In this document: positions 1 to 7,412 of the stretch, one piece after another
How positions within the stretch are numbered: the stretch's first letter is position 1
Layout of the letters: the number at the start of each line of letters is the position of its first letter
From: Saccharopolyspora sp. NFXS83
Lineage (GTDB): Bacteria; Actinomycetota; Actinomycetes; Mycobacteriales; Pseudonocardiaceae
NCBI RefSeq assembly: GCF_026241095.1
Contig: NZ_JAPFGB010000041.1
Span: forward strand, 1 to 42,568
DNA length: 42,568 nucleotides
Reading direction: 5' to 3'
Position numbers and translations under genes: made by a program
Notes under the pieces: model-generated
What the model was told of the DNA's origin: nothing
The model's database searches: none
Seen by the model: only the letters and a program-made list of their open reading frames with translations

Positions 1-77
1 GAGCCACTCGGGAAAAAGATCCCGCAGCGAGGAAGCCGCTGAGGTTCCGCCACCCGACCACCAAAGCAGAACGAGCC
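1..77 (-). repeat. Partial copy A of dispersed hairpin element
   Basis: This is the tail end of the dispersed element seen complete near 3.3, 13.3, 17.1 and 23.6 kb. The right arm of the large stem (positions 27-43) and the shared tail ending in GAACGAGCC are present; the left arm lies outside the window. The tail ends 6 nt before the pcrA stop codon, so the element forms the 3' end of the pcrA transcript. It probably acts as a terminator or 3'-end protector (inference). Confidence 0.8.
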
Positions 78-83
78 CGAAAC

Positions 84-2537
84 TCAGAGCTTCGTCAACG
101 GAACACTTCCGATCAGCATGAGGCGGACCGTGCCCGAGCTGCCGAAGTCGATGGTGGCCGTCGCGCGCGGCCCTTCGCCTTCGGTGGCCAGCACCGTGCC
201 CAGGCCGTACTTGTCGTGGGTCACCCGGTCCCCGGCGTCCAGCTTGATCGACACCGTGTCCTTCCAACCCGGCGCTCCCGTGCTGCGCAGCCCGCGCGCC
301 GCCACCGATGCCTGCGCCGAGTCCGAGCCGCCCCGGTCGAAGCCGCTGCGCCCGCCCCACGTGCTGCGCACCTGCGGCGCGGAGCGTTCCGGCTCGATGC
401 GGCGCCACTCCAGCAGTTCCTCGGGGATTTCACCGAGGAACCGCGAAGCCGGGTTCGTCATGGGCTGACCCCACGCCGAGCGCATCAGCGCCCGCGACAG
501 GTACAGCCGCTGCCGGGCGCGGGTGATGCCCACGTAGGCGAGCCTGCGCTCCTCCGCGAGCTCCGCGGGATCGCTCAGCGCCCGCATGTGCGGGAAGATC
601 CCGTCCTCCCAGCCGGTGGAGAACACCACCGGGAATTCGAGGCCCTTCGCGGTGTGCAGCGTCATGAGGGTGACCACGCCGTCGCCGGACTCCGGCAACG
701 AGTCGGCGTCCGCGACCAGCGACACGCGTTCCAGGAACGCGGACAGCGAATCGTCGGCGGGCAGGCCCAGCGCCTGCTCCTCGGTGTCCTCCACGGCCGG
801 TTCGGGCGGGGCCACCACGGCTTCCGCCGACGGGTCGGTGGCGTTTGCGGCGACCTCGCCTGCTTGGGGCGCCCGAGCTTCGGTGAACTCCCTGGCCACG
901 GTGACCAGTTCCGTCAGGTTCTCCACCCGCGTCGCGTCCTGCGGGTCGTCGCTGGCTTCCAGCTCGCCGCGGTAGCCGGTGCGTTCCAGCACCTTGTCGA
1001 GGACCTCGGCCACGTCGGATTCGCGGGCCGCCTCGCCGAGTTCGTCGAGCAGCGCCACGAATCCGGCGATCTGCTTCTGCGCGCGCGTGGCCAGCGCCGG
1101 GATCCGGTTCTGCGAAGCCAGCCGCAGGGCGGCGGCGAACGAGATCCGCTGCTGGTCGGCGTGCGCGGCGACGACCGCCTCCGCCCGGTCCCCGATGCCG
1201 CGCTTGGGCACGTTCAGGATGCGCCGCAGGCTCACCGTGTCGTCCGGGTTGTCCAGCACCCGCAGGTAGGCCAGCGCGTCCCGCACTTCGCGGCGCTCGT
1301 AGAACCGCACGCCGCCCACCACGCGGTAGGGCAGGCCGAGGCGGATGAAGACCTCTTCGAAGACGCGGGACTGGTTGTTGGTCCGGTAGAACACGGCGAT
1401 GTCGTTGAAGGTGACCTCGCCGCCGTCGACGAGCCGGTCGATCTCACCGGCCACGAACGCGGCCTCGTCGTGCTCGTTGTCGGCGACGTAGCCGACGATC
1501 GGCGCCCCGTCACCGGCGTCGCTCCACAACCGCTTGTCCCGGCGGTTCGGGTTGCGGCGGATCACCGAGTTGGCCGCGGTCAGGATCGTCTGGGTGGAGC
1601 GGTAGTTCTGCTCCAGCAGGATCGTGCGCGCCTGCGGGTAGTCCCGCTCGAACTCCTCGATGTTGCGGATCGTCGCACCGCGGAACGCGTAGATCGACTG
1701 GTCGGCGTCGCCGACCACGCACAGCTCCGCGGGCGGGGTGCCCAGCTCGGTGTCCTCGGTGCCGACGAGCTCCCGGACCAGCGCGTACTGCGCGTGGTTG
1801 GTGTCCTGGTACTCGTCGACCATCACGTGCCGGAAGCGGCGCCGGTAGTGCTCGGCGATGTCCGGGTGGCCCCGCAGCAGGTCGACCGTGCGCATGATCA
1901 GGTCGTCGAAGTCCATCGCCTGCGAATCGGCGAGCCTGCGCTGGTAGGCGGCGTAGACCTGCGCGACCTTGCGCTCCATGTCGTTGCCCGCGCGCTCAGC
2001 CGCCTCCTCCGGCGTGACGAGCTCGTTCTTCAGGTTCGACACCTGGATCGACAGGGTCCGCGCCGGATAGCGCTTCGAGTCGAGCTCCAGCTCCCGGCCG
2101 ATCATCGTGATCAGCCGCTTGGAGTCGTCGGAGTCGTAGATGGAGAAGTTCGACGACAGCCCCAGCGTCTTCGCCTCGCGGCGCAGCACCCGCACGCACA
2201 TCGAGTGGAACGTGGAGACCCACATCGCGTTCGCCCGGCGCCCCACCAGGTCGCCGACGCGTTCCTTCATCTCCGCGGCGGCCTTGTTGGTGAAGGTGAT
2301 CGCCATGATCTGGCCGGGGTGCACGCCCTGCGCCAGCAGGTGGGCGATGCGGCTCGTGAGCACCCTGGTCTTGCCGGAACCGGCGCCCGCGACGATCAGC
2401 AGCGGCGAACCGGAGTGCACCACGGCGTCGCGCTGCTGCGAGTTCAAGCCCGCCAGCAGGGCGTCCGGTGCGTGCCCCGCCGGGCCGGAACCGGACTCGG
2501 AGGAACCGTCGTGCGGGAGATCGAAGAGGGTGCTCAT
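84..2537 (-). CDS. pcrA: ATP-dependent DNA helicase PcrA/UvrD, superfamily 1A
   Basis: The 817-residue protein is a 3'-to-5' DNA helicase used in nucleotide excision repair and in removing proteins from DNA. The Walker A motif AGAGSGKT is near residue 50, followed by the DEYQDT Walker B motif, QSIYAFRGA (motif III), TLHTAKGLEF (motif V) and VGITRARQ (motif VI). A C-terminal region with a Tudor-like end (DRVTHDKYGLGTV) is typical of Gram-positive PcrA. It diverges from the chorismate mutase transcript, an arrangement I recall from mycobacteria (uvrD1 beside Rv0948c). The ATG start gives the short acidic N-terminal leader usual in actinobacteria. The stop codon abuts repeat copy A. The family assignment is secure. 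Confidence 0.97.
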   Translation of the reverse strand: MSTLFDLPHDGSSESGSGPAGHAPDALLAGLNSQQRDAVVHSGSPLLIVAGAGSGKTRVLTSRIAHLLAQGVHPGQIMAITFTNKAAAEMKERVGDLVGRRANAMWVSTFHSMCVRVLRREAKTLGLSSNFSIYDSDDSKRLITMIGRELELDSKRYPARTLSIQVSNLKNELVTPEEAAERAGNDMERKVAQVYAAYQRRLADSQAMDFDDLIMRTVDLLRGHPDIAEHYRRRFRHVMVDEYQDTNHAQYALVRELVGTEDTELGTPPAELCVVGDADQSIYAFRGATIRNIEEFERDYPQARTILLEQNYRSTQTILTAANSVIRRNPNRRDKRLWSDAGDGAPIVGYVADNEHDEAAFVAGEIDRLVDGGEVTFNDIAVFYRTNNQSRVFEEVFIRLGLPYRVVGGVRFYERREVRDALAYLRVLDNPDDTVSLRRILNVPKRGIGDRAEAVVAAHADQQRISFAAALRLASQNRIPALATRAQKQIAGFVALLDELGEAARESDVAEVLDKVLERTGYRGELEASDDPQDATRVENLTELVTVAREFTEARAPQAGEVAANATDPSAEAVVAPPEPAVEDTEEQALGLPADDSLSAFLERVSLVADADSLPESGDGVVTLMTLHTAKGLEFPVVFSTGWEDGIFPHMRALSDPAELAEERRLAYVGITRARQRLYLSRALMRSAWGQPMTNPASRFLGEIPEELLEWRRIEPERSAPQVRSTWGGRSGFDRGGSDSAQASVAARGLRSTGAPGWKDTVSIKLDAGDRVTHDKYGLGTVLATEGEGPRATATIDFGSSGTVRLMLIGSVPLTKL

Positions 2538-2678
2538 CGCCGGTCCACGTTACCGGCAGCCCCCGACAGCCCACGCCCGCGCCCGGCCGCCCGAACGCCC
2601 CCGGAACCGGTCCCACCCACCGGGAGCACCCTCCCGGCTGGTGGCCGGTGGGTTGCGGGCTGTGGCAGACTGGAAGGC

Positions 2679-2756
2679 GTGCTGACACGGAAGCGCATCT
2701 CCTGCGCGAACTTTTTCTACGGGCGGACCGGGATTCCGACGCCCGTAGCCGTGTGA
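2679..2756 (+). CDS. Candidate Phe/Tyr leader peptide for chorismate mutase attenuation
   Basis: This short GTG-started frame encodes 25 residues and lies directly upstream of the chorismate mutase gene. It carries consecutive Phe-Phe-Tyr codons (TTT TTC TAC, 2712-2720), the end products of the pathway its neighbour starts; TTT is a rare codon in so GC-rich a genome. A CAGACT -10-like hexamer at 2666-2671 ends 7 nt before the GTG, as for a leaderless transcript. The peptide ends just before a strong terminator-like hairpin. The frame and codons are visible; the role as an attenuation leader is inference from its resemblance to classical pheA and trp leaders. It probably has no function beyond being translated. 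Confidence 0.6.
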   Translation: MLTRKRISCANFFYGRTGIPTPVAV

Positions 2757-2785
2757 GCGCACACCACTACGACGCCCCGGAGTCC
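2717..2785 (+). promoter_or_regulatory. Alternative leader hairpins (pause stem, antiterminator, stop-codon stem)
   Basis: Three competing pairings can be drawn. A perfect 9-bp stem pairs 2717-2725 with 2740-2748 and includes the Tyr codon. A second stem pairs 2744-2748 with 2767-2771 and 2751-2755 with 2760-2764, enclosing the leader stop codon and excluding the first. A third pairs 2731-2738 with 2778-2785 (seven Watson-Crick pairs and one G-U), which would sequester the 5' arm of the terminator. A ribosome stalled on the Phe/Tyr codons would open the first stem and free 2731-2738. The pairings were found by eye; the switching model is inference. Confidence 0.5.
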
Positions 2786-2802
2786 TCGGACTCGGGGCGT
2801 TT
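2772..2802 (+). terminator. Intrinsic terminator in chorismate mutase leader
   Basis: The arms ACGCCCCG (2772-2779) and CGGGGCGT (2793-2800) pair perfectly, and AGTCC/GGACT extends the stem above one bulged G. A short TTT run ends the structure. It lies between the leader peptide stop and the chorismate mutase start, so it can only act as a leader (conditional) terminator. Confidence 0.65.
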
Positions 2803-2844
2803 CACATGTCCGGTCCGGGGTGGGGCCGATTCGGAGGACGAGTC

Positions 2845-3162
2845 ATGAACGCCGCTGTGGACGGTGACCAGCACCAACCCGAACCGACCGATCCCTCGGA
2901 CGCCGCCGCGCCTCCTGCCACGGAGGTCATCTCCGGCTTCCGCGAGGAGATCGACTACCTCGACGCCGAGATCATGCGCCTGATCAAGCGCCGCGCCGAG
3001 GTCTCCCGGCAGGTCGGCGAGGCCAGGATGGCCGACGGCGGCCCCCGCATCGTCTACAACCGCGAGATGGACGTGCTCGCCCGCTACCGCGAACTGGGCC
3101 CGGAAGGCCGCGAACTCGCCATGATCCTGCTCCGCCTGGGGCGTGGACGGCTTGGACGCTGA
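2845..3162 (+). CDS. Chorismate mutase, AroQ-delta class
   Basis: The 105-residue cytoplasmic enzyme converts chorismate to prephenate, the first step towards phenylalanine and tyrosine. The helical core starts with REEIDYLDAEIM (near residue 30) and contains IKRRAEVSRQVGEARM and NREMDVLARY. It ends in LLRLGRGRLGR, like the mycobacterial enzyme Rv0948c, where the C-terminal tail takes part in activation by DAHP synthase (family knowledge). The ATG at 2845 is preferred because a GGAGGA ribosome site lies 5 nt upstream; an in-frame ATG at 2806 lacks one. It is preceded by the leader peptide and terminator and diverges from pcrA. No signal peptide is present, unlike secreted AroQ-gamma enzymes. 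Confidence 0.95.
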   Translation: MNAAVDGDQHQPEPTDPSDAAAPPATEVISGFREEIDYLDAEIMRLIKRRAEVSRQVGEARMADGGPRIVYNREMDVLARYRELGPEGRELAMILLRLGRGRLGR

Positions 3163-3278
3163 CGTCGAGCATGCGAGTCTCGCTCGGCTTGGCGGGTGAG
3201 GGGTTTTGGGGCCTTCCCCGGTTTGGGCGTGTGGTTGGTGCGGTGCGGTGGAAGGTCTTCTTCAGTGATTGCTTCCAC
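3163..3278 (+). other. Spacer with small stem-loop after chorismate mutase
   Basis: No gene is seen. GTGGAAG and CTTCCAC (about 3248-3278) form an inverted repeat around a 17-nt T-rich loop just before repeat copy B. It may be a weak terminator. Confidence 0.35.
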
Positions 3279-3611
3279 GGCTCTTTTTGCTCTGGTGTCC
3301 GGGTAGCGGAACCTCAGCGGCTTCCTCGCTGCGGGATCATTTTTCCAAGTGGCTCCGCCACGAGGAAAAATGCTGTCCTCGCGAGGAAGCCGCTGAGAAC
3401 CCGCCGGTGAGCGGCTTGTGGACGTGGGCTATGCGCTTCGCGCATACAGGCACGGCCTTCGGCCGCAAGGCAAGCATCGCTTCGCTCGCCCATTGCACGG
3501 ACTTCGACCGCAAGGCACGGCTACGCCGCGAGGCAGGCGGGCTTCGCCGCCTACTGCACGGCTTCGCCGCTAAGCACGGCTTCGCCGAGCGGGCGTGGCT
3601 TTGCCGCCAGG
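3279..3611 (+). repeat. Copy B of dispersed hairpin element, full length with mini-hairpin chain
   Basis: The order is a conserved tail (3279-3312), a large hairpin, then a chain of small stems. The 17-bp outer stem CTCAGCGGCTTCCTCGC (3313-3329) pairs perfectly with 3381-3397. Inside it ATTTTTCC/GGAAAAAT and GTGGC-tcc-GCCAC also pair, giving an 85-nt cruciform-like structure. From 3431 to 3611 come about nine mini-hairpins of the type GGC-TTC-GCC, for example CGGCC-TTC-GGCCG at 3453-3465. The array ends at the stop codon of the convergent dehydrogenase. It has no convincing coding content. Confidence 0.85.
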
Positions 3612-3612
3612 G

Positions 3613-4404
3613 TCAGTGGGCGGTCCAGCCGCCGTCCATGGGGAAGGACGATCCGGTCACCGAGGCGGTGTTGGGGCCGCACAGCCAGTAGATGAGATCG
3701 GCCACCTCGTCGGGTTCCACCAGGCGCTTGACCGGGGTTCGGGCCAGCAGGACGTCTTCCACCACTTGTTCTTCCGGCACTCGGTGCAGCTCCGCCTGCT
3801 CCGCCACTTGGCGCTCGACCAGCGGGGTGCGCACGAAACCGGGGCAGATGCAGTTGGAGGTGACTCCGTAGCCGGCCGCCTCGACGGCGATGGTCTTGGA
3901 CAGGCCTTCCAGCCCGTGCTTGGCGGCCACGTAGGCGCTCTTGTAGGGCGAGGCGCGCAGGCCGTGGACCGAGGAGATGTTGACGATGCGCCCCCAACCT
4001 CGTTCGTACATCCCGGGCAAGGCCGCCCTGGCCAGGCGGAACGGGGTTTCCAGCATCACCTTCACCAGCTTGGTGAACATCTCCGGCGGGAACTGGTGCA
4101 CGGGTGCGACGTGTTGCAGGCCGGCGTTGTTGACGACGATGTCGGCGTGCTCGCCCAGCGGCGCCGCCGCGGCGGGATCTTCCAGGTCGACGATGCGGAC
4201 TTCGGCGCCGATCTCCTCGGCGATCAGCTGCACGGCTTCGGCTTCGCGGTCGACGACGATGACGGTCGCGCCGCCTTCGGCGAGGCGGCGGGCGGCGGCG
4301 GTGCCGATGCCGCTGGCGGCGCCGGTGACGACCGCCCGCTTGCCTGCCAGGGAGTACGGGTCCGGGAGGCCAGGAGACGGGGAACCAGCCGGGCGATCAC
4401 TCAT
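3613..4404 (-). CDS. bdhA: D-3-hydroxybutyrate dehydrogenase (SDR family)
   Basis: This 263-residue short-chain dehydrogenase probably interconverts D-3-hydroxybutyrate and acetoacetate with NAD, linking polyhydroxybutyrate or ketone-body use to acetyl-CoA. TGAASGIG is the dinucleotide-binding motif near the N-terminus, followed by NNAGLQHVAPVHQFP and the catalytic Ser-Tyr-Lys in NISSVHG and SAYVAAKHG. The LQHVAP segment and the C-terminal MDGGWTAH are hallmarks of 3-hydroxybutyrate dehydrogenases. The ATG at 4404 fits the family N-terminus; a longer frame upstream lacks similarity. The gene stands alone, convergent with chorismate mutase across repeat copy B. The carnitine operon at the other end of the window would also yield acetoacetate, but a link is speculative. 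Confidence 0.88.
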   Translation of the reverse strand: MSDRPAGSPSPGLPDPYSLAGKRAVVTGAASGIGTAAARRLAEGGATVIVVDREAEAVQLIAEEIGAEVRIVDLEDPAAAAPLGEHADIVVNNAGLQHVAPVHQFPPEMFTKLVKVMLETPFRLARAALPGMYERGWGRIVNISSVHGLRASPYKSAYVAAKHGLEGLSKTIAVEAAGYGVTSNCICPGFVRTPLVERQVAEQAELHRVPEEQVVEDVLLARTPVKRLVEPDEVADLIYWLCGPNTASVTGSSFPMDGGWTAH

Positions 4405-4564
4405 AGCCTGAGAACCTATGCGTGATGCCGATCTCAATCCAGTGGATCGGCACAACCGCTTTCGAGGCCTGCGGCACAACCCCAGCTCGGCGGCGAACTT
4501 GCCCGGCGGGGCCTCAGGGAAATCACCCATACCGGACGGGAGCGGGACAGGGCAGACTGGAGGC

Positions 4565-4885
4565 ATGGGTGCACTCATCGGGATCGTCGCGTTGCTCGTG
4601 ACCTTGGTGGCGGTCGTCGCCGCCGTCGGGCACGGAGCTTATTTGGGGATGCTGACCTCGGCGGCGAAGAAGCGGCCCGGCGGTCAGCCCGTGGTCGACT
4701 TCGCCCGCAAGCGCCTGCCCGTCGCGGGCGCGACGGTGGGCGTCACGTTGGTGAGCCTGCTGATCGCTCTCAGCGGGGGCGTGGGTGCGGACGTGTTCGC
4801 GATGCTGCTCGGTGCCGGTGGTGGCGCGGCGTCGCTCAAGGCGCTGCAGACCAGCCAGTCGAAGTTCCGCAACAACGACTACTGA
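4565..4885 (+). CDS. Small conserved membrane protein of unknown function
   Basis: The 106-residue protein has an N-terminal hydrophobic helix (about residues 3-24), a basic loop (KKRPGG, ARKRL) and two further hydrophobic segments (about 52-70 and 75-88), and ends in a polar tail. No known domain is recognised. The ATG at 4565 is chosen because the preceding frame is not hydrophobic and a CAGACT -10-like hexamer lies 6 nt upstream, as for a leaderless mRNA; GGAGG is also present but only 1-2 nt from the ATG. The gene is followed by a strong terminator and so appears monocistronic. It diverges from the 3-hydroxybutyrate dehydrogenase gene. Confidence 0.75.
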   Translation: MGALIGIVALLVTLVAVVAAVGHGAYLGMLTSAAKKRPGGQPVVDFARKRLPVAGATVGVTLVSLLIALSGGVGADVFAMLLGAGGGAASLKALQTSQSKFRNNDY

Positions 4886-4913
4886 GCCGCACGAGCCGTT
4901 CCGCCGAAGGCGC

Positions 4914-4942
4914 GCGGTCCGCTCCGCGCAGGAGCGGACCGC
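4914..4942 (+). terminator. Hairpin terminator after small membrane protein
   Basis: GCGGTCCGCTCC (4914-4925) pairs perfectly with GGAGCGGACCGC (4931-4942) around a 5-nt loop. There is no U-run, as is common in actinomycetes. Confidence 0.7.
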
Positions 4943-5091
4943 CACCCGGAACCGACGTCGCCGCGATCGGCTCCGCCAGGATTTCGCAAGATGAAATCCG
5001 GTAGGACCTGTAGCTCGTTCGGGCGGTCCTCGCCGCAATCACCGCCTCGTGTGACGCGCGAGGCGGGTGATGCTGCCTAGCCTCCCCGACC

Positions 5092-6252
5092 ATGACCCCT
5101 TCGGCGGTGCCGCGTCCAGCGGTGCCCTCCGCGTCGGCGCAGACCGGTGCTCAGACCGCTGATCGCCCCGCCCCGTCGTGGCCTCCGCAGGCTTCTCCCG
5201 GCGCTACCCGGAGCATCAGCTGGAGCGGCTTGATCGAGCAGCCCGCTCCGGGCGCGGGACCGCACCGGATCCGGGCGGTGAGCGCCTGCACTGCGGACAC
5301 CGGCAGGCACGACCCGTTCGACTTCACCGGCACCGGTGCGCTGCCCGCGCTCAGATCGGTCGTCCCGGTGAGCGCGGCCGAGCCGTCCCGCGACGAGCCC
5401 ACCGATGATCTTCCCGGTGCGGACCCGTTCAGCGACACCACGCCGGTGGGCGGGCTGCACAAGTTCGACCTCGGCATGGTGCCCGCCTCCGTCACGCCGC
5501 CGCGCTCCTCGCGGCGCGCCGCGTGGTTCGCGGTGGCGTCGTCCGGTGCCGCGTTCGGCGGCCTGCTGCTGGTCGCGACCGCCCTGGTGGGCCCGACCAC
5601 GTCGATCGAAGGCCTGCAACTGCCCGGGATGCCGCGCGCCACGCACTTTCCCGCTCCCGCCCCGGAACGCGTGATCGCCGGGCCGCCTTCGCTCTCCGAG
5701 CCGTCGCCCACGTCGGCACCCGGGCACCTGCCGCAGCGGGGAGGAGCACCGCTCCCGCCCCCGTTCCCGCACCTGCCACCGGCCCCGGCGGATCTACCGG
5801 CCGCCGCCGCGGCACCGCCACCGGAGGCCTCCGCCGCATCGGCTCCGGCACCCGAGCAGTCGGGAGCGGCAGCCCCGCCACCGGAGCACTCGTCCACCGC
5901 GGCGGCGCCGTCGCCGTCGATCACCTATCGCGGCGAGCTGCTGACGCTGACCGATCCGCGGACGGTGGCGGCGCGCTCCGGGAACTACTTCGCCGCGGTG
6001 CGCGGCGGCGACCTCCAGGCCGCGTACGCGATGACGACCGGGCGCCTGCGCGACGGCGGCTTCGCGGCGTTCGCCGCTCCGTACCGGGACGCCGCGTCGA
6101 TCGAGGTGCTCGGCGTGTCCGCCTCCTCGTCGAGCACGGTGACCACGCTGCGCATCACCCGGGCCGACGGCGAGGTGTCGCAGCAGCAACGGCGCTTGCG
6201 CTTCACCTCGGGCTACGACCCGCGGATCTACGCCGACGACGCCGCTACCTGA
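5092..6252 (+). CDS. Single-pass membrane protein with Pro/Ala-rich stalk and small C-terminal domain
   Basis: The 386-residue protein starts with about 140 polar cytoplasmic residues. One transmembrane helix (about 145-170, AAWFAVASSGAAFGG onwards) follows, then a 100-residue Pro/Ala/Glu-rich stalk (about 185-280). The C-terminal domain of about 90 residues (GNYFAAVRGGDLQAAYAM to the end) resembles NTF2-like folds in pattern. That domain looks similar to the C-terminus of the next gene product and of the second kinase downstream. A TAGCCT hexamer ends 8 nt before the ATG, suggesting a leaderless transcript, and an imperfect hairpin precedes it (5036-5070). The function is unknown; an extracytoplasmic sensor or ligand-binding role is inference. 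Confidence 0.8.
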   Translation: MTPSAVPRPAVPSASAQTGAQTADRPAPSWPPQASPGATRSISWSGLIEQPAPGAGPHRIRAVSACTADTGRHDPFDFTGTGALPALRSVVPVSAAEPSRDEPTDDLPGADPFSDTTPVGGLHKFDLGMVPASVTPPRSSRRAAWFAVASSGAAFGGLLLVATALVGPTTSIEGLQLPGMPRATHFPAPAPERVIAGPPSLSEPSPTSAPGHLPQRGGAPLPPPFPHLPPAPADLPAAAAAPPPEASAASAPAPEQSGAAAPPPEHSSTAAAPSPSITYRGELLTLTDPRTVAARSGNYFAAVRGGDLQAAYAMTTGRLRDGGFAAFAAPYRDAASIEVLGVSASSSSTVTTLRITRADGEVSQQQRRLRFTSGYDPRIYADDAAT

Positions 6253-6395
6253 CCAGAGAAGCCGCTACCCGGAGTGATCGGTTGGGCTGTTCGAGACCAC
6301 CGCTCAGCGAGACCGAATCCCTTTCAGGTGAAGTCCCACCGAGAAACCGCCCGAGCACGCTCAGTGAGGAGTAGGAGTGCAGCCAGAGCCGCCGT

Positions 6396-7412
6396 GTGAC
6401 ACCCGATCCGGCTACGCAGGACTGCCACTCGGTCGGCCTCGACCCGAAGGAGGCTCGGCGAACCGAGATGCGGCACCGAAACCCCACGCCGAGGGGAAGC
6501 CGTCACCAGGACGAACCGCAAGACACTGGAACGCGCGCCGACCGGCTCCCGGAACCCGTCGCGCTCCCGCCGACGACGTGGCGCCGGACCGGACGGCACG
6601 AGAAGTGCCGATGTCACACCGAAAGCGCCTCGGACGAACCGGCCACCGCGCGCACCACCGGCTCCCGGAAGGACAAGGACACCGAACCGCTCGTCCTGCG
6701 CCCCGTCTTCATCGAGGCGAACCCGCCAGGCCGCGCGTCCCGGCCGGGTTACGGCACCGTCGCCGAACTGGTGCGCCGCAGGCCGAAACCGCTCTGGTTC
6801 GCACCGCAACCGCTGCGGCTGAGCGCGGAGGAATCGGCCCGCACCGAGCAGCTCGTCAACGACCTGCTCGCCGCCGACGAACCGACCTTCGCCCAGCCGG
6901 AGTCACCGGGAGCCCGCGTCCTGGTGGGCACGCTGTGCACCGCGCTGATGGTCGGGGCGGCGGTCGCGACGGCGACGCTCACCGGGGCCGCCCCGCCCGG
7001 CGGCGAAACCGCGCGCGCCCCTCGACCGGAGGCGTTCGCGCCCGGCCTCGCCGTCGAAGTGGAGCGACCGGCCCACCACGCGGTGCTGGTCGACCCGGCC
7101 GCGGGCAGCGAACGCGCCGCGGCGGCGTCGGCCCGGGAGTTCTACCGCCGCCTGGACCGGTCCCCCGAGCGCGCCGAGCAGCGGCTCCTGGCGGACGTGC
7201 CCACCAACGGCCACGCCCCCTGGCACGAGGTGATCGGGGTGCGACCGCTGCGGGTGCACGCGGAATCCGCACGCCGGGTGCTGGCCACCGTCGAGGTCGC
7301 GCACCGGGACGGGTCGCGGTCGGTGCTGCGCCAGCGACTCGCCCTCGGCACGACCGGCGGACCGGAGCGGATCGGGGCGGAAACGCTGTCGCTGCAACAC
7401 TTCCCCCGCTGA
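6396..7412 (+). CDS. Putative membrane-anchored protein related to preceding gene product
   Basis: The product has a charged N-terminal region, one hydrophobic helix near residue 175 (VLVGTLCTALMVGAAVATATL), a short Pro-rich linker and a C-terminal domain of about 95 residues (SAREFYRRLDRSPERAEQRLL onward). Spacing of aromatic and hydrophobic residues in this domain parallels that of the upstream protein and of the kinase at 9585, suggesting one family with an NTF2-like fold (inference). The start is uncertain: the GTG at 6396 and ATG at 6468 both lack a well-spaced ribosome site, and the first 90 residues have atypical composition, so the true protein may begin later. It lies 143 bp after its neighbour on the same strand. 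Confidence 0.65.
   Translation: MTPDPATQDCHSVGLDPKEARRTEMRHRNPTPRGSRHQDEPQDTGTRADRLPEPVALPPTTWRRTGRHEKCRCHTESASDEPATARTTGSRKDKDTEPLVLRPVFIEANPPGRASRPGYGTVAELVRRRPKPLWFAPQPLRLSAEESARTEQLVNDLLAADEPTFAQPESPGARVLVGTLCTALMVGAAVATATLTGAAPPGGETARAPRPEAFAPGLAVEVERPAHHAVLVDPAAGSERAAAASAREFYRRLDRSPERAEQRLLADVPTNGHAPWHEVIGVRPLRVHAESARRVLATVEVAHRDGSRSVLRQRLALGTTGGPERIGAETLSLQHFPR

Noticed and set aside
216..2678. Very long open frame on the plus strand opposite pcrA
   Set aside because: It is the antisense reading of a GC-rich helicase gene, has Arg/His/Val-rich composition with no domain, and lies opposite intact PcrA motifs. Only its last 26 codons are considered separately as a leader peptide.
3453..3465. 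UUCG tetraloop interpretation of the mini-hairpins
   Set aside because: On pairing the bases the best stems are CGGCC-TTC-GGCCG with a 3-nt loop; a C(UUCG)G loop would force a C-C mismatch.
3431..3611. CRISPR-like array suggested by regular short repeats
   Set aside because: The units are palindromes of differing sequence with no unique spacers of constant length and no cas genes nearby.
3269..3691. Open frames through the dispersed repeat that could look like hypothetical proteins
   Set aside because: They read through palindromic repeat units (GRKA, GFAA, RLRRE peptides recur), so they reflect the repeat structure and not a gene.
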